NCBI GenBank assembly: GCA_905182985.1
Contig: CAJJDN010000167.1
Coordinates: 60,298-124,297 of the forward strand
Direction of reading: 5' to 3'
DNA: 64,000 nucleotides
Source of the DNA: Paramecium sonneborni
Lineage: Eukaryota; Ciliophora; Oligohymenophorea; Peniculida; Parameciidae
Part shown: in pieces, positions 11,807 to 24,719 of the stretch
How positions within the stretch are numbered: position 1 is the stretch's first letter
How the letters are laid out: every line of letters starts with the position of its first letter
Notes under the pieces: generated by a model
What the model was told of the DNA's origin: nothing
What the model saw: only the letters and a program-made list of their open reading frames with translations
Database searches by the model: none
Program-made: the position numbers and the translations under genes

Positions 11807-13297
11807 ATGCAATAATTTCAAGTATAAAAGACAAAACAAACGAGTGCAGGCATTCCTAATGAATAATATGAATTTTTATTGAGTTCTCCTTTTCACAATG
11901 TAGAAAACAAGGGTTTAATTTCAAATACTTCAAGATAATTAGAAAGTAATAAAATATCAGAAACATCTATAAAATATCTCACATAAACTCCAAGAGGTTC
12001 TGAATATAATATTTAGTTCAAAGTTGGTGGAGTTAAGGAAATTTAATAATAGAATCAAACTAATTCAATTAATTCTTAAGTAATGCTAATTACTCCTTTA
12101 AGTCCATAATCACATCGTGAAAATGTATATATATTTTAGTCTCCTTAAAGTAGTAGAATAATACATCAATAGTTTTCCTCTCCTTAATAATAATAATTGT
12201 AATTTTTATCTCCTAATAGAGAATAAAATTAAATTAACTAATTTTATTCTCAAAATCAACCACATTTTTCCAGATCTCTTTCCTTTGTTTAATTTAACTT
12301 ATAGAATTCATAAAAAATAATTAATTTTACTAACACTACTTCTCTTTAAGAAGAATTGAAATCATTAAAAATATTAAATACAAATATTACATAAGAAATA
12401 TAAAAATTGGAATCTGAAGCATTTAGAGGATAGTCAGCTCAATTTATTAAAGAATTAGAAGACAAGATAAAACTATTATCTTAAATGAATAAGAAGTTAT
12501 AAATTGATAATACTCAATTAATAAATGTTCCTGATAAGTAAGTTCTGAGAGAATTGATTTTGAAGTATTAAAATGATAGGAAAATGGCTTATAATTAATT
12601 AAGTTTAGTGAAGACCAATATTCAGAACTATAAATTAAAGTCTGAAGAACTTAATTAAAAACTTCAAAATAATGATACTAAAAATATAAATAATTTAATT
12701 TAGGAATTAGAGAATACAGTGTAAACTCTGATAATAGAAAATGATAGAATAAATGTATAATTAAAAAATGGAGAAAAAATAATGAGTACGGTTTTAAAAT
12801 AGAAAAATGAAAATGAATAATTAAAGTAGAAATTATAAAGGTTTAAAAGAGATGAAGAAAATGTAAAAAAGAAATGTTCAAAAGCAGAAAAGAAGACTAA
12901 TCATTAAGTAGAATGCTTTTAAAAATTATAATTATTGTAGGATGAAAATAAGAGTTTAAAGTAAATGATTAAGGATTCTGAATTGAAAGAGGAAGATTTA
13001 AATAGTTTATTACAGAAAGTATAATTTCAAAATAATTTAGATTTCGGTCATTCGTAAAGATAATCATAGGATGATGAAGTAATTGAATTGTAAATTATGA
13101 ATTTTATATAATTTTAAATTTTTGAATAAAGCTCGCAAACAATCATCAAGGTTGAATTTTTCTAATATAGTACAAAGAATAATAAGAGAAAAACTTTTTA
13201 GAATACATTTTAAAAAAAAGGGATCTAAATAAATGATTTAGTTCTAATCTAATATTATAAATAAATCTTATAAAATAATTAGGTTAGATTGAACTGA
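11807..13297 (+). CDS. coiled-coil protein, 496 aa
   Basis: An intronless frame from ATG 11807 to TGA 13295-13297. The first 170 residues are Ser/Pro/Gln-rich and disordered. Residues from about 175 to 430 form a long coiled coil with heptad patterns (for example RELILKYQNDRKMAYNQLSL). The last 60 residues change character, so an unseen small intron or an earlier true end is possible. No specific family is recognised; a cytoskeletal or basal-body role would be only a guess. Confidence 0.7.
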
Positions 13298-13389
13298 CAA
13301 TGAATGTTTTAAGAAAATATTGATGAATTTTTGTAATAGAATTGGATTTTAATTTTTTTTATGAAGTAGTTTCCTATTTTTTGATTAAA

Positions 13390-14019
13390 ATGCAAATTTT
13401 GAAATTTCTGATATAATTTATTTCTTAGAGTAAGGAAATAGAGGAAAAATAAATCTATAATGATTCTTAAAATAAATAGAATTCTTAAATTTATAAGTTA
13501 GATCTTGGAACCTAATACATAAATACTTAATAAAATTAAGTAATATTCAATTACATAATTGAGATAGAGATAAGTTTCATTGTTTAAAAATATAAATACA
13601 GATTTTTAAGAGGAAAAAAGATTGCTGGATATTTTCAATAAGAAATATCCTTCGAAGAAATTTGAAGATATTTTTCCTCTTATTTGGCTTGAGAAATTGT
13701 ACAGCTGAAATAATTAAGTAAAGAATGGAATATATTGAAAAAATGATTAAATAAGTGTTTCATACTAATCTGAAAAAAATGTAAAATCAAATGTAATCTA
13801 TTTCATTCTAATTAATTGTCAATTATTGCTAGAAAATTAATTAAAAATTAGATATAGAAATCAAGAGTTAATTAAGAATTTATGTATCAAAGGATTCTTA
13901 ATAAATTTAATAAGGAAATAATAAGATCAGGATATCAACAATTTTTAAGATATCTAAAAACCTTTGATAGAGAGTCAATTAGATTATAAAGAAAGGTAAT
14001 TGATATATAATTTAATTGA
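13390..14019 (+). CDS. unknown ORF, uncertain exon structure
   Basis: The best model starts at ATG 13390 and removes a 28 nt GTAATA...TAG segment near 13530. It then reads well through FQEEKRLLDIFNKKYPSKKF and EDIFPLIWLEKL. A second junction near 13698 and a third change are needed to reach a good segment (SGYQQFLRYLKTFDRESIRL) ending at TGA 14019. The later joins are ambiguous: splices of 20, 25 or 40 nt are all possible. Between 14020 and 14470 only short alternating coding-like pieces remain. This is either a divergent multi-exon gene or a decaying one; the family is unknown. Confidence 0.3.
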
Positions 14020-14482
14020 TAACAAATTTGTAAATATATGAATATTAGAAATCATAAAAATTAATAGTCAAAGTTTTAGAGGAGCCTCTTCTGAATGTTT
14101 TGAGATTAAATAAGATTAGATAAGAATGTAATAGATGATATTTAAATTGAGAATATTCAGAAAGTCGTATTATATTGGTGAAACATGAATTTATATTGTT
14201 TTTTATGTAATAATAAAGTAGTAAAGTTGATCTAAAAATTTTCTGGGTAGTTGTTATAAATGGATCATACTAAAAGAATTAGAGACCATATTAAATTGAG
14301 ATATAAGAGTAAATATTAAAATTGAAATAACTTAAATAAAGAAATGCATATATTATATAAATTGAAAAAATCTATGATAATGGAGAATCTTTTGTATATT
14401 AAAAATGTTTATGAATGAAAATAAAGAATTGAGTTTGATATAGAGTTGATAAATTGTATAATTATTTGTAAATTGATATAAA

Positions 14483-17400
14483 ATGGATGATGCTTACTCT
14501 CATTAAGCTTCAACACCTCCGGATCGAGATAGGAAATCCAAGTTAGAAACAATGAGAAACGAGAATATGAACTTTGTTGAGTAATGTTAATTAGATAAGT
14601 CTATAGCTCAAATGATGTGATAGTGGAGTATTACAAAAATCAGTAGTTAATTTAAATATGGCTTTAGATAAGCAACCGGATTAGATCGTTATTTTCTTGA
14701 AATAGAATCTTGGTTAGATGATGATAAAAGTCTACATACTAATACACCTTTAGTTCTTGAAGCTGATGATGGAATAGGAAAGAAAACACTTTTAGTTAAA
14801 TGGATGGAATATCATGCAAGAAATAAAAAAGGAGTAATATTATATTGATTATAGCGATATCCTGATTTCATCATTCCACACTTTGCCACTCAATCTGGAA
14901 AAAATAGCAATTATTATTATGCTATCTATAGAATACTTATTAAATTAAGAGAAGCACTTAATATTAAATAGAAAGTAGAATTGTTAGAAGAAAAACTAAG
15001 AAGATATTTTCAATATTGGTTAGAAATTTGTAGTAGATAACTAGAGTAATAAATTATTAATGGAGCACCAATCATTTATGACAAAGTATTTCAATCTAAA
15101 TAATTATAGGTTATTCTTGTTTTTGAAGGCATTGATAACTTTAGAGAAATCTTAGATATGCATAGAGAAGCTAATGTCAACTTTTGGTTGCCAAAATACT
15201 TTCCTACTAATATTAAAGTTATTGTAACTGCAGAAAAATAATCTGCATCTATGAGACTTTTAAAACCTGATTGTCAAGTTATTCCTATTGTATCTGATAA
15301 AACAGTCATGAAACAAACTGTTAATCATCATCTAGCCAAACATTTACTTATCTAAGTAATTTTTTTATTATTCAAATAAGAATATTGATAATCTTTTAGA
15401 TATATTCATCTCATTCAATTATAAAGTGAGAAATCAACCAGTCTTTGTAAGATCCTATTTTTCTGTTTTTATTCCATATCCTACTGAAGGAGTTGTAGAA
15501 TAAAATGAAGTTGATTAAACTCTTGTTGAAGACATTCTTCATCCACTCAATTATAATCATTTTAAATCTATCAAAACAGTTGAAGATTTATTTGCTTTTT
15601 AATTAGATTACTTTTCTAAAGCAAATATTATGGAAATTTCTAAATTCAGAAAAGTTTTATTAGTTTTGTCACTCACATAAAAAGGACTTACTTATCCTGA
15701 AATTGAAAATGTTTGTAACATTACCCTCAAAGAATGGAAATTATTCTTAGTATTCTTCAAAGTTTATATTATGATACATCGAGAATTGTGGATAATCCAT
15801 AATGAAATTTTTAAAAAAGTTATTATAAACACATACTATATTGATGGTTAGGAAATGTTAGAACTTCATGATAATATAGCTTCTACAATAGAGAAGATTA
15901 CTCCAAATTCAATAAGAAAGTTAGAAGAATAGACTTTCTAATTGTTTAGTGCCAAAAATTATTTTTCTTTAAAGGAAGTAATAAGCATTATTGAAAACTT
16001 CTTATTACTCTTTAATCCTTCTAACAAATATGATCTGTGTAGATATTGGTAGTCACTTGAAGAGAATGGATTTGATCCAGTATTAGAATATAATAAAGCA
16101 GTTGAAGGTTTTCAAATTCATTATCATCCATCATCTGAAGATATGTTTAGGATTATTTTATAGATTTCAAGATTTTTAAAAGAATTTGGTGATTTTGAAA
16201 CACGTAATACTCCTGTTTTTAGACATCCTCCTATAATTGGTGTTTTAAGTGATTTATATGATATAGGATTGTTATATGAAATACTTAAACTAGATCTATT
16301 TTATGATAAAGCACCAGAACTTAAAGAATTTGATCCAGCTAAACATTTAAAACGTGTTGCTAAACCATAAACTGCTCCAGTGTTATCAACAATGGAATCA
16401 CTAAATGTAGAGATTAATTAAAATAGATAAGCAATTAGAATGCATTATCTTTCATAATTCTCTAAACCAATGGAACAAACTGAAAATGAAGAGGAAATGC
16501 CTGAAACTTTAGATTAATTAGCTGAAGAATTAAACCATAGATTAAAAAAAGTTATTCAACAAAAAGAAGAAAATCTCTCTTAAGATTTATTACAATCAAA
16601 TGAGAGAGAATCTACGGATTATTATTATAAAAGATGGATTTGGATATAATTTCCATGGGCTTGTATGAGTATTGATAAAAATTGTGATTACTCTACTATT
16701 ATTAAATAATGTTTCTCTTCAGCAACTGATTATATGAGTGTTGAAGATGAAAATGCTTTCACTGAATCAGCTCTTAAAATTGCACTTGAAGCTAAAAGAA
16801 AACAAAAAGAAATGTATGAATAAAAGTAAGAATAATAAACTCGATTGTAATTGATTCCATAAGTCTCCGTTTTACAATAAAAGAATTAAGAAGAAATCTT
16901 GAAAAAATAAAAAAGAGAATAAATGTAATACAGTACAATTTCAAGTTAAAGATTTAGTAGATCTTCTGCTGTTCTCTTACCTCCATTATCTAATAGAACT
17001 GATATTATTGCTTAATAAGATATTTCTATTGATAATCAACAAAATCATTTAATGTTTATAACTTCAGATTTTACTGATTCAAATTATCTTAATGAAGAAT
17101 CAAAAAAAATCAAACTAACTCAATCAGTTTTACCAAATGATGGCAAATAAACTATGTAATTAATTGATTAATTGAAAAAATAAAAAAACAAATTCAGATA
17201 ATTCGATTCAAACTCTGTTTCTTATGAGTCATATAAAATAACTGAAATATATCCAATTGTCAAGGGAAATATTTAACAACACTCAACCGCTTAGTATAAT
17301 TTGCTTCAAAATCAAGCAAGAAATATGAGATAGAAATTGGATTTAATAATATATCAAAATTTATAACTTGCTCAAACTTATAAATAATTAAAGATTATAG

Positions 17401-18566
17401 ATTTCAATAAAGGATCTTTAAAAAAAGAAATTGATAATTTAGATGATTTAAAATCATTAGAAAAAGAACTTAAATAATCAATATAGAGAGCAGAAAAAGA
17501 TTTAAAGAAATCTTGTAAAATTAAAATAAGAGTTAAAAAAATTTTGAAAATTTGTAGAGATAATAAATAATAAAATGAAGAATATATTAGACATTTAAAT
17601 TATTTAACTAGGAATTTTGCTAAATTAATTAAATTTGAAGAAATTGAAATTTAAAAGAGTCATTAAAATATTCAATTAGCTAGACGTCAATTTGATGAAT
17701 TTTTAAGAGTTTATCGTTAAAAAAGACAACATTAAAAAACTTTATTATTTCAAATAAGAAATAGTTTAAATTAAAAATAACATTTAGATAAACAATTTTA
17801 AATTAGTGATTAATAGATTGCACAAAAGGCAACTGCATCTATATAAAAATTGAGAAAAAAACTTAGCAAAAAAGAAGATGATACAAAAAAATAAAAAAAT
17901 AAGGAAATATAAGAAAAGGAGGAAAAATTGTAGAGAGAAAAATTAATGAATTTAGAAGAATAATATAAAAAAATTAAAAATGTATTCGAAATTAAAAATT
18001 ATGATTATAATTTGAAAAAAGAGTTCATTGATTTTATGGCATAGAAAGAAAGAAAAAGCGAATATGAAATTAAATTGTCTGAGTGTAGACAAAAGTTAAG
18101 TGAAGTTTTGGATTCAAACAGAAAATTAAATGAATAAGCTAAAACTTTTGAGAATGCTTATTCATCTATTAATATAAATTAACAGGATATAAAAAAAGAT
18201 GGTAATATAAATAAAATGTAATTTATAGATGATGCTTAAGAAAAGAAGCAAGGTACAAATATTTAAGTACAAGAATTACAACTTAAAAAACTTATGATTT
18301 TGTAGGCCCGATTTGCAAGTTCGTTAGATTTAATATAAAAAAAAATTGGAGCAAAAGATGATGATGAGGTAATTGACTATTAAATTTTTAAGATTTTGAA
18401 ATTTTTAGAGGAGAGAAGGCAAGTTATAATAAAAAATTCAGGTTAGGCAGATTATTAAAAGATATTAAATTAAAAGTATGACACTGAAACACTTTTAAAA
18501 TAACAAGCACCATTTTATTTTCCTAAAAGATACCAAATTAATAGCAGTAACACCAGTGATATTTGA
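14483..18566 (+). CDS. NACHT-like NTPase fused to long coiled coil, 1336 aa
   Basis: Removing introns at 14617-14643, 14834-14854 and 15356-15380 (27, 21, 25 nt) gives 1337 codons to TGA 18566; the first intron begins GTGATA and is the least certain. Residues about 60-260 look like a NACHT/STAND ATPase of the nephrocystin-3 type: LVLEADDGIGKKTLLVKW as Walker A and VILVFEGIDNF as Walker B. The Walker A has Lys where Ser/Thr is usual after GK. Middle residues (to ~700) are helical, and the C-terminal ~600 residues are a nearly continuous Lys/Glu/Gln coiled coil resembling outer-arm-dynein docking or CCDC proteins. One open frame covers 15381-18566, so the fusion is real in this assembly. A ciliary role is inferred from both halves. 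Confidence 0.75.
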
Positions 18567-19094
18567 AAGAGAAATATATTAATCATACAAATTGTTAATT
18601 ATATTAAAATAATAATATATAAAAAATTAATTATAATAAGCAAATAATAAATTATTGAATTATGCTAATTATATTTATTTAAAAGTGAAACAATAATTGA
18701 AGACTTATAGATTTTTTGATTTTTGATTTTACAATAATTATAAATTTCTGACTTGATAAAAAGCCATTAATGAGGAAGGCTTTTCTTTAATACGCAATTA
18801 ATTTTATAAATAAAATGGCTAAGTATATTGATTTAATGTATGATTTTAAATTGTTTAATAATTAAAGCTTTTTGTGGTTATTTAATTATGAGATTAAAAA
18901 AAAGGGATATTTTTAGTTCTAATTGAAATTTGATAAAATGATGTAGATATTTGTTAGTTGAGGTTTAAAAATGAGTGAGAAATCTTAACTGAAAGTAGAA
19001 AGATGTTTTAGTAAGTGATCAGTTGAGAAAAGTGCTACGGATTAAGAAATTTGGAATAGTAATATTAATGTATACTCATATCATAGGATAATTA
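18567..19094. other. intergenic, no gene seen
   Basis: About 530 bp of AT-rich DNA between convergent genes. The only structure noticed is an inverted repeat AAAAGCC/GGCTTTT at 18759-18765 and 18778-18784 with a 12 bp loop. No coding frame or RNA gene was recognised. Confidence 0.6.
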
Positions 19095-19509
19095 TCAAAG
19101 CATCTCTAAGAATTTTTAATTTAAGTTTTTGCTGGAACGTCTCTCTGACATTGGTTTAAGTGGACTTTAAAGGAATGTACCTGACCTCATATCAATAATA
19201 ATGGTTTCTGAAATTTACGTCAATTTCTAAAAGAATAATGAATGAATGAATTACTAAGTCTCTTGTTTCCTTTAATTCACGGGATGACATTTGTTTAGTG
19301 GGGAATTTAGAATCAATTTAAGTGATGGAAGGCATTGGTTAAAGGAATTCATCCATGAAATCCAATTTATCAACGTCTCCAATAATAGAAATTCTCATAG
19401 GTTCCATAACTTGAGCTCTTTGAGTAAGAATAAGAGATGGAGCTTTCGTCAAAGGTCTCAGTTCGTTGGCTTTGAGAGTCATATTTGGTCTATCTTAACA
19501 ACATCCCAT
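19095..19509 (-). CDS. MGCC-acylated small protein A, 128 aa
   Basis: The start at 19509 gives the N-terminus MGCCQDRPN, a classical context for N-myristoylation on Gly2 with palmitoylation of Cys3/Cys4, so membrane attachment is predicted. A 28 nt intron (19227-19254) is spliced in the second half, leaving 129 codons. The end of the protein carries IIIDMRS, then SPLKP, SSKNLNQKFLEML. Both the start and this tail are shared with the neighbouring small protein at 19628-19960, so the two are tandem paralogues. No catalytic domain is visible; it could be a lipid-anchored adaptor. The family is not one I can name. Confidence 0.75.
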
Positions 19510-19627
19510 TATTTTTTGATAGCTTAGAGAAATTGATTTTAAATTAATAAAATCAATATTTAGTAAATGTATATCAATCATATATAAACATATATAAATA
19601 TAACTACAAAAAATCTGAGAGTTTCCT

Positions 19628-19960
19628 TCACAGCATTCCTATGAATTTATTGTTTAAATTCTTATTGGTCATTTATTTTTTAGAAGGACTAGGAGCTTAT
19701 CTTAAATCGATAATGACTTCCTCCTTTAAGTTGAGACTATTAGATTTAGTAATATCGTTAGATTTGAGCTTTTCGAGTAAGCCTTTCTCTTCACATGTAC
19801 TTTCAAAACAATCAATTTGTTCCATGATTTCATCAGTATCTCCCTTTATTAAATTACTAGACAAAGGAGGCATACTTAAGTTTTTTGGGGATATTTAGAA
19901 ACCTACATGATCTTAATGTAATTCTTCTTAACATCTTAGTGAATTTTGGCAGCAACCCAT
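19628..19960 (-). CDS. MGCC-acylated small protein B, 110 aa
   Basis: An intronless frame from ATG 19960 to TGA 19628-19630. It starts MGCCQNSLRCQEE and ends EEVIIDLRQAPSPSKK then TNKNLNNKFIGML. This matches protein A at both ends, while the middle (acidic, with CFESTCEEKG) has diverged in sequence and length. The MGCC start predicts dual acylation and membrane attachment. It begins 56 bp after the Vps8-like gene on the same strand. A shorter start at 19873 would lose the acylation motif and is less likely. Confidence 0.75.
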
Positions 19961-20015
19961 TTTATAAATTAATTTAATATAAATTCAAAGTTCTTACACA
20001 CTTTTATTCTTTATT

Positions 20016-23000
20016 TCACCAATTCTACCAATCTAATGAATTCTATAAATTAACTCAAATCATTTACCTCTCTTATATACATTTTATTAAAGTCATCCTA
20101 TTTCAGTTTCTTAATAGCTTTTTCTCTTCTCTCTGTTTTATCATATTGCACAACAATTTGTTTTGATTCAGGTACTACATTAGCTTATCTGTGTATGTAT
20201 TTATCAAAATCGAATTTTAACTTTTTTAGACTAGCTTAAATAATTAAATGAGCAACTAAAAGAAATTGAAATAATTTAAATACTGTATTTTTCATTATTT
20301 TCTAAACAAATAAAGCATTCCTAAAAAACTTTTTAATTTTTTAGTTTCAAACTATTAAAACTCTTTTAATTACTACCATGAAGTTCAATGTAGCATTCCT
20401 AATGATAGCTATGTCCACATTAGAATGCTACAGCTTTAGTACATTTAGTAATACGATCGTTACATTCACCACAAAAACGATCAACACATACTCCTTAATT
20501 CATTTATTTAAATAATTTTTGATTTAAGGATTTATATGTGACATCAGTCTATTACATAGCAATATTATATGATGGCAATTCAAAAGCAAACTTTTCTTAT
20601 ATTGATTTGTTTGTTCTGAAAAAAACTCTTAAAGGAATAGAACCATAATGGTGATTCATTTTCTAATTGAATAATATCATAATTTACACTAAGAAGTTTC
20701 TCTAATTCTATACATTTAGACATGGCTAAGAATACTTCTGAAACTATATCTCCATGTAATTTTCTTAAAGATTCTGGTACTTTTAGATCGGTGAGTTATT
20801 CTAACTTATGTTATTTGAAAAAAGAATCTAAAAATTAAAACCAATATTCATCATCTTCTATTTTTGAACAGAGATCAATTATATAATTTAATTTTTCAAA
20901 AATCTCTTCTGCATCAACTTCTGAGATTGTTTTTGATCTTGCAAATGATTTATGACATTCTTTCAATCTACTTACAAAAAGTAAAGTTAACATATCAAGA
21001 GCCTTTTATATTGCTCCATTTTTTTGAAGTAAAAAAGCCGCTGCATTATAAACCTTATACTTTTCACAAATAGCTAATGCATCATCTAATGGAAAGTCTC
21101 CATTCTAAACATCTTTCAAGACTTCTTTTGGAGCTCTCTAACAAAGAAGTTCAAGGTATAACAATCTAATCGAATCAGATGCCTTCTCAGTCTTAATATA
21201 TTATTTAAGATAATGTAATTGGTTCTATGGTGTCTTTTCTAGTTTCTAAATTATTTACATTTATAATTTAGTATCATGGAAATATTCCTTGAAAATACGA
21301 CTTGTATTCTATTAACTGATAGTCATAAGTTTATCACAATTTTCAATTATAAACTCTTATAAATTTTATAGAAACTTCTCATCACAATGAATTAAAAGTC
21401 TTTCTATTACTTCAAATACATTTCTCTTCATTACACTGTTTTGCATCTGAAAATAATTAGAAATACAAGTTATATAATCTTATTATTTAAATACAAGAAA
21501 TGCATAAAATTCAGGATATTGAATACTTTCGTTTAAAAAAATGGATACATCATTCAAATGGCTAGTGTCAAAAATATGAATCAAATATGCATTCTTATTT
21601 ACTTCATAGGATTCTAAATAAATAGGATCTGATTCTTAATCATTGAAATTATACTATTTTAAGGTTTCAAAATATGATGGAGACAGAAGATCTTTAAACA
21701 ATTTTACTTTAAATTCTTTAGTTAATTAATTTGGAAATTGCATTAACATTTGAGAGTAAAAAAGTAGGAAATAATTTAGTTGTTCTGAAAGGGATATTTA
21801 ATGATATCGCTTTGTTTTTTCATCAAAAATTATTTAATAGTTTTCTTAGTTCTTAATTTCCTCTCTTGTGTTTTATATACTACTAAGCATCAATTTAAGA
21901 ATATCTGGAACATGATTTATAATTTCAAATTTTGCTACTGGTAATGTTGCTGATTTTATATTTGTATAAATATGATGTTACATAAATTGAATCAGTAATT
22001 AAAGTGAGAGGCGGATATCAATAAGTATAAATTGTTTTAAATTTTCAGCATTAAAAATAAAAGATACTAATCCCCTTAACATATCAAAATAAACATTATG
22101 AGGTACTCGTTCTCCCAAAATGTTGATTCCCTTCACACACATTCGAACATAAGCCAAAATATTATAACCTAACTTAATTCTGAATTGACGTAATTTCTCC
22201 TTTTCAATATTATTATGTTCTTTCTATTCCAATTAACATTTATTTTCCCATAAATCCATTAATTTCATTAAACCTGTGATAAAATCTCCCTATTTTGTAC
22301 ATAAATATATCATAGCCTTATACAAATGATAATCCATACAAACTTTGATTAAAAGAGTAGGTTCTTATTAATGTAGATCAAGTTGTAGTACTAATTATTA
22401 GATCATTTCTTTCTCATTTTAATAAAAACTAACATAATCAACAAAAAATGATTCAGGAATTACAGCTATTTGTTTGTTTTTTATGAAGGGGTCCAAACAA
22501 GTGAAATACAATTTCATTTGTTAGATATCTTTAAAGAAATCTTTTAGTACTACTAAAGCATAAGTCATGTTATCAACTCTCAGCAGAAATTCTATTGTTT
22601 TTTTTATTTTATTTTCCTTTTCTTATTAAGATAGTGGAACATCTAATGGTTTTAAAGCAAACATAATATGGGTAAAGGCTATCTTCTGAAACATTTGACT
22701 CATTTATTCTTAACGTGCTGATAAGGATGAAGCTATTTCACTAAGTATTTTTATTTATCCTTAATAAATTAGCATTCCTTAATGCATAGCTTTTTCCCAT
22801 TAATTCTTCTCAATTAGATCATCTAAATATTCATTCCAAGTTTAAAGTCTTTCTAAAAGAATGTTATTTTTTCTCAATGAAACAATACCATTCTCATATA
22901 TCTGTACTTAACAAGGTTTACTAGGACCTTCATAAGAGATACTAATTTCTGCTGTTTGAGGTTCAACTTCTTCTTTAGATAGCATTCGGGTCTTAGGTTC

Positions 23001-24695
23001 AAAGTTTAAAATTTCATGATCTTACTTAGGGAATTAAAATTAAGTTGTATGAATTAATGCAACCCAATTGGAATCTGAAAAAATATAAATAATATTATTT
23101 GTTAAAAAGGAACTTTTTATGATATTTCCTTATGTTTTCTCCATTTTATAAACAGCACTAGATATTAGATTTAGAATACCCTTCAACAATTTCTAATTCT
23201 TCTTCAATGTTCATACATTTAACTAAATGAAAAATATCTCCCCATCTAATGCATAATAATTTTGCATTTTAATAAGATTTTTAAAAATATCCATCTCCCC
23301 ATGATAGTTCTCCATTATCATTGTTTTCATTTTAAGGTGTATCAAGTGAGAAAGTATATCTTTTAAGAGTATAAACAATTTCACATTTTAATGAGCCTAA
23401 GATGATTGATTGAAAATACCTTTATAAAATTTAATAATTTCAACTCTATTAAAGTAGAGTAGAGCAGCAATGACAAGAGATTAGACATTTTGATTAAGTT
23501 ATTATGCCATAGTTTCAGGCATTAATTTAATATCAAGTGCAAACTTAGTTTATTATCCATCAGTATCACTAGAGTGTTTAATAGATGGATCAATGTGTTG
23601 ATTAGGTTCTTCATCTTTTTTGAATATACTTTTGGCATTATTCCACCAAGAAGACTATTTTTATTTAGATTATTGAGGATTGCGTTTGATATGATATATT
23701 TTACCATTTTTATAGATTTTATCTTTAGAATGTGATACGATATATTTATCCATAACAGTCATGACAGTAAATGAATGTTTATAAATGATTCCATGTTCAT
23801 CAAGTGAAAGTGCTTCAATCATTGGTGATGGAATGAATAGAACTGAAACAACTTTACCAGAATGTAATTAAGATTCATGATGTAAACGTTCCCATTTACG
23901 ACCAACTTCATATAATTATACATCTCCTCTTTCAAATCCAACCAACATATATTTTTCCCAACATTAAATAGATAATACAGGACCATATCTTGACTATCGT
24001 TCTCCAGCATTCAGTATTGCTTATATGGATTCTATTCTTCCATTAACAACCTCAATGCAAATGATTACTGAATGTTAAGTACCAATCATAAGATATCGCT
24101 TTTGACGATGCATATAAAAACAAAGTTAAGTAGGTTGTCCATAACTACTATACAATTCATTCGCTTATTATGTAAAACCATAAATAGGATTTACTTAGAA
24201 GCAATCTGGTTATTGTTGCACTTTTTCCTAAAAGAAAGTATTCCTATCATTAGACTCGAGAGACAACTTTTAAATTAATTTAGGATACTTAAATACCTTA
24301 AGAGATTGATAGATTGGATCAAGTTGATCTAATATATTGAAATGTGTAAATTGCTAATATCTACTCCGCAATACTTCGTAATTTAGATAATACATATAAT
24401 TATGATTATTAAATCTTCATAATCAACTCTATACTAATAATCATTTGGTTCATTCCCTTTCTCACTATGTATTACATTTCACTTTATTTATTAGAAACTA
24501 CTAATCCTAAATCTATTTCTCATTTACTATGTGTCTTAAATAACTCTTGTCAATCATTAATCGATCTCATTATTTCATCGCTATTCTATATACTATTTGT
24601 TTATTATCATAGTGATTAAATCTACTTTGATCCTCGAAATTATACATCCAACCAATTTCAATATTCTTTCTCTTATATTAATCTAACAAATCCAT
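20016..24695 (-). CDS. VPS8: Vps8-like CORVET tethering subunit
   Basis: The N-terminal part holds a beta-propeller with phrases such as LMIGTQHSVIIC, MLVGFERGDVQLYEVGRKW and SVLFIPSPMIEALSLDEHG. Helical repeats follow, then a C-terminal RING-type finger (CGECNDRITKCTKAVAFQCG, then HSYHQECY, and CFIC). Propeller, alpha-solenoid and RING are the layout of Vps8, the CORVET subunit that binds endosomal Rab5-type GTPases and tethers early endosomes. Introns visible include 20043-20067, 20256-20283 and a 23 nt one near 23400. The 20256 intron hides a false signal-peptide-like ATG. The first ~300 bp are uncertain: the ATG at 24695 is the most upstream plausible start, but in-frame TGAs there imply unresolved introns. 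Vps41/Vps11/Vps18 share the layout, so the exact subunit is likely but not proven. Confidence 0.75.
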
Positions 24696-24719
24696 TTCAT
24701 CTAAACAACTACTATTAAG

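Noticed and set aside
18759..18784. Hairpin AAAAGCC/GGCTTTT as a terminator
   Set aside because: Rho-independent terminators are bacterial; a 7 bp stem is expected by chance in AT-rich DNA.
20016..20295. Separate secreted protein starting with a signal-peptide-like ATG at 20295
   Set aside because: The hydrophobic start lies in a 28 nt intron (20256-20283) of the Vps8-like gene; splicing gives a continuous RING-containing C-terminus.
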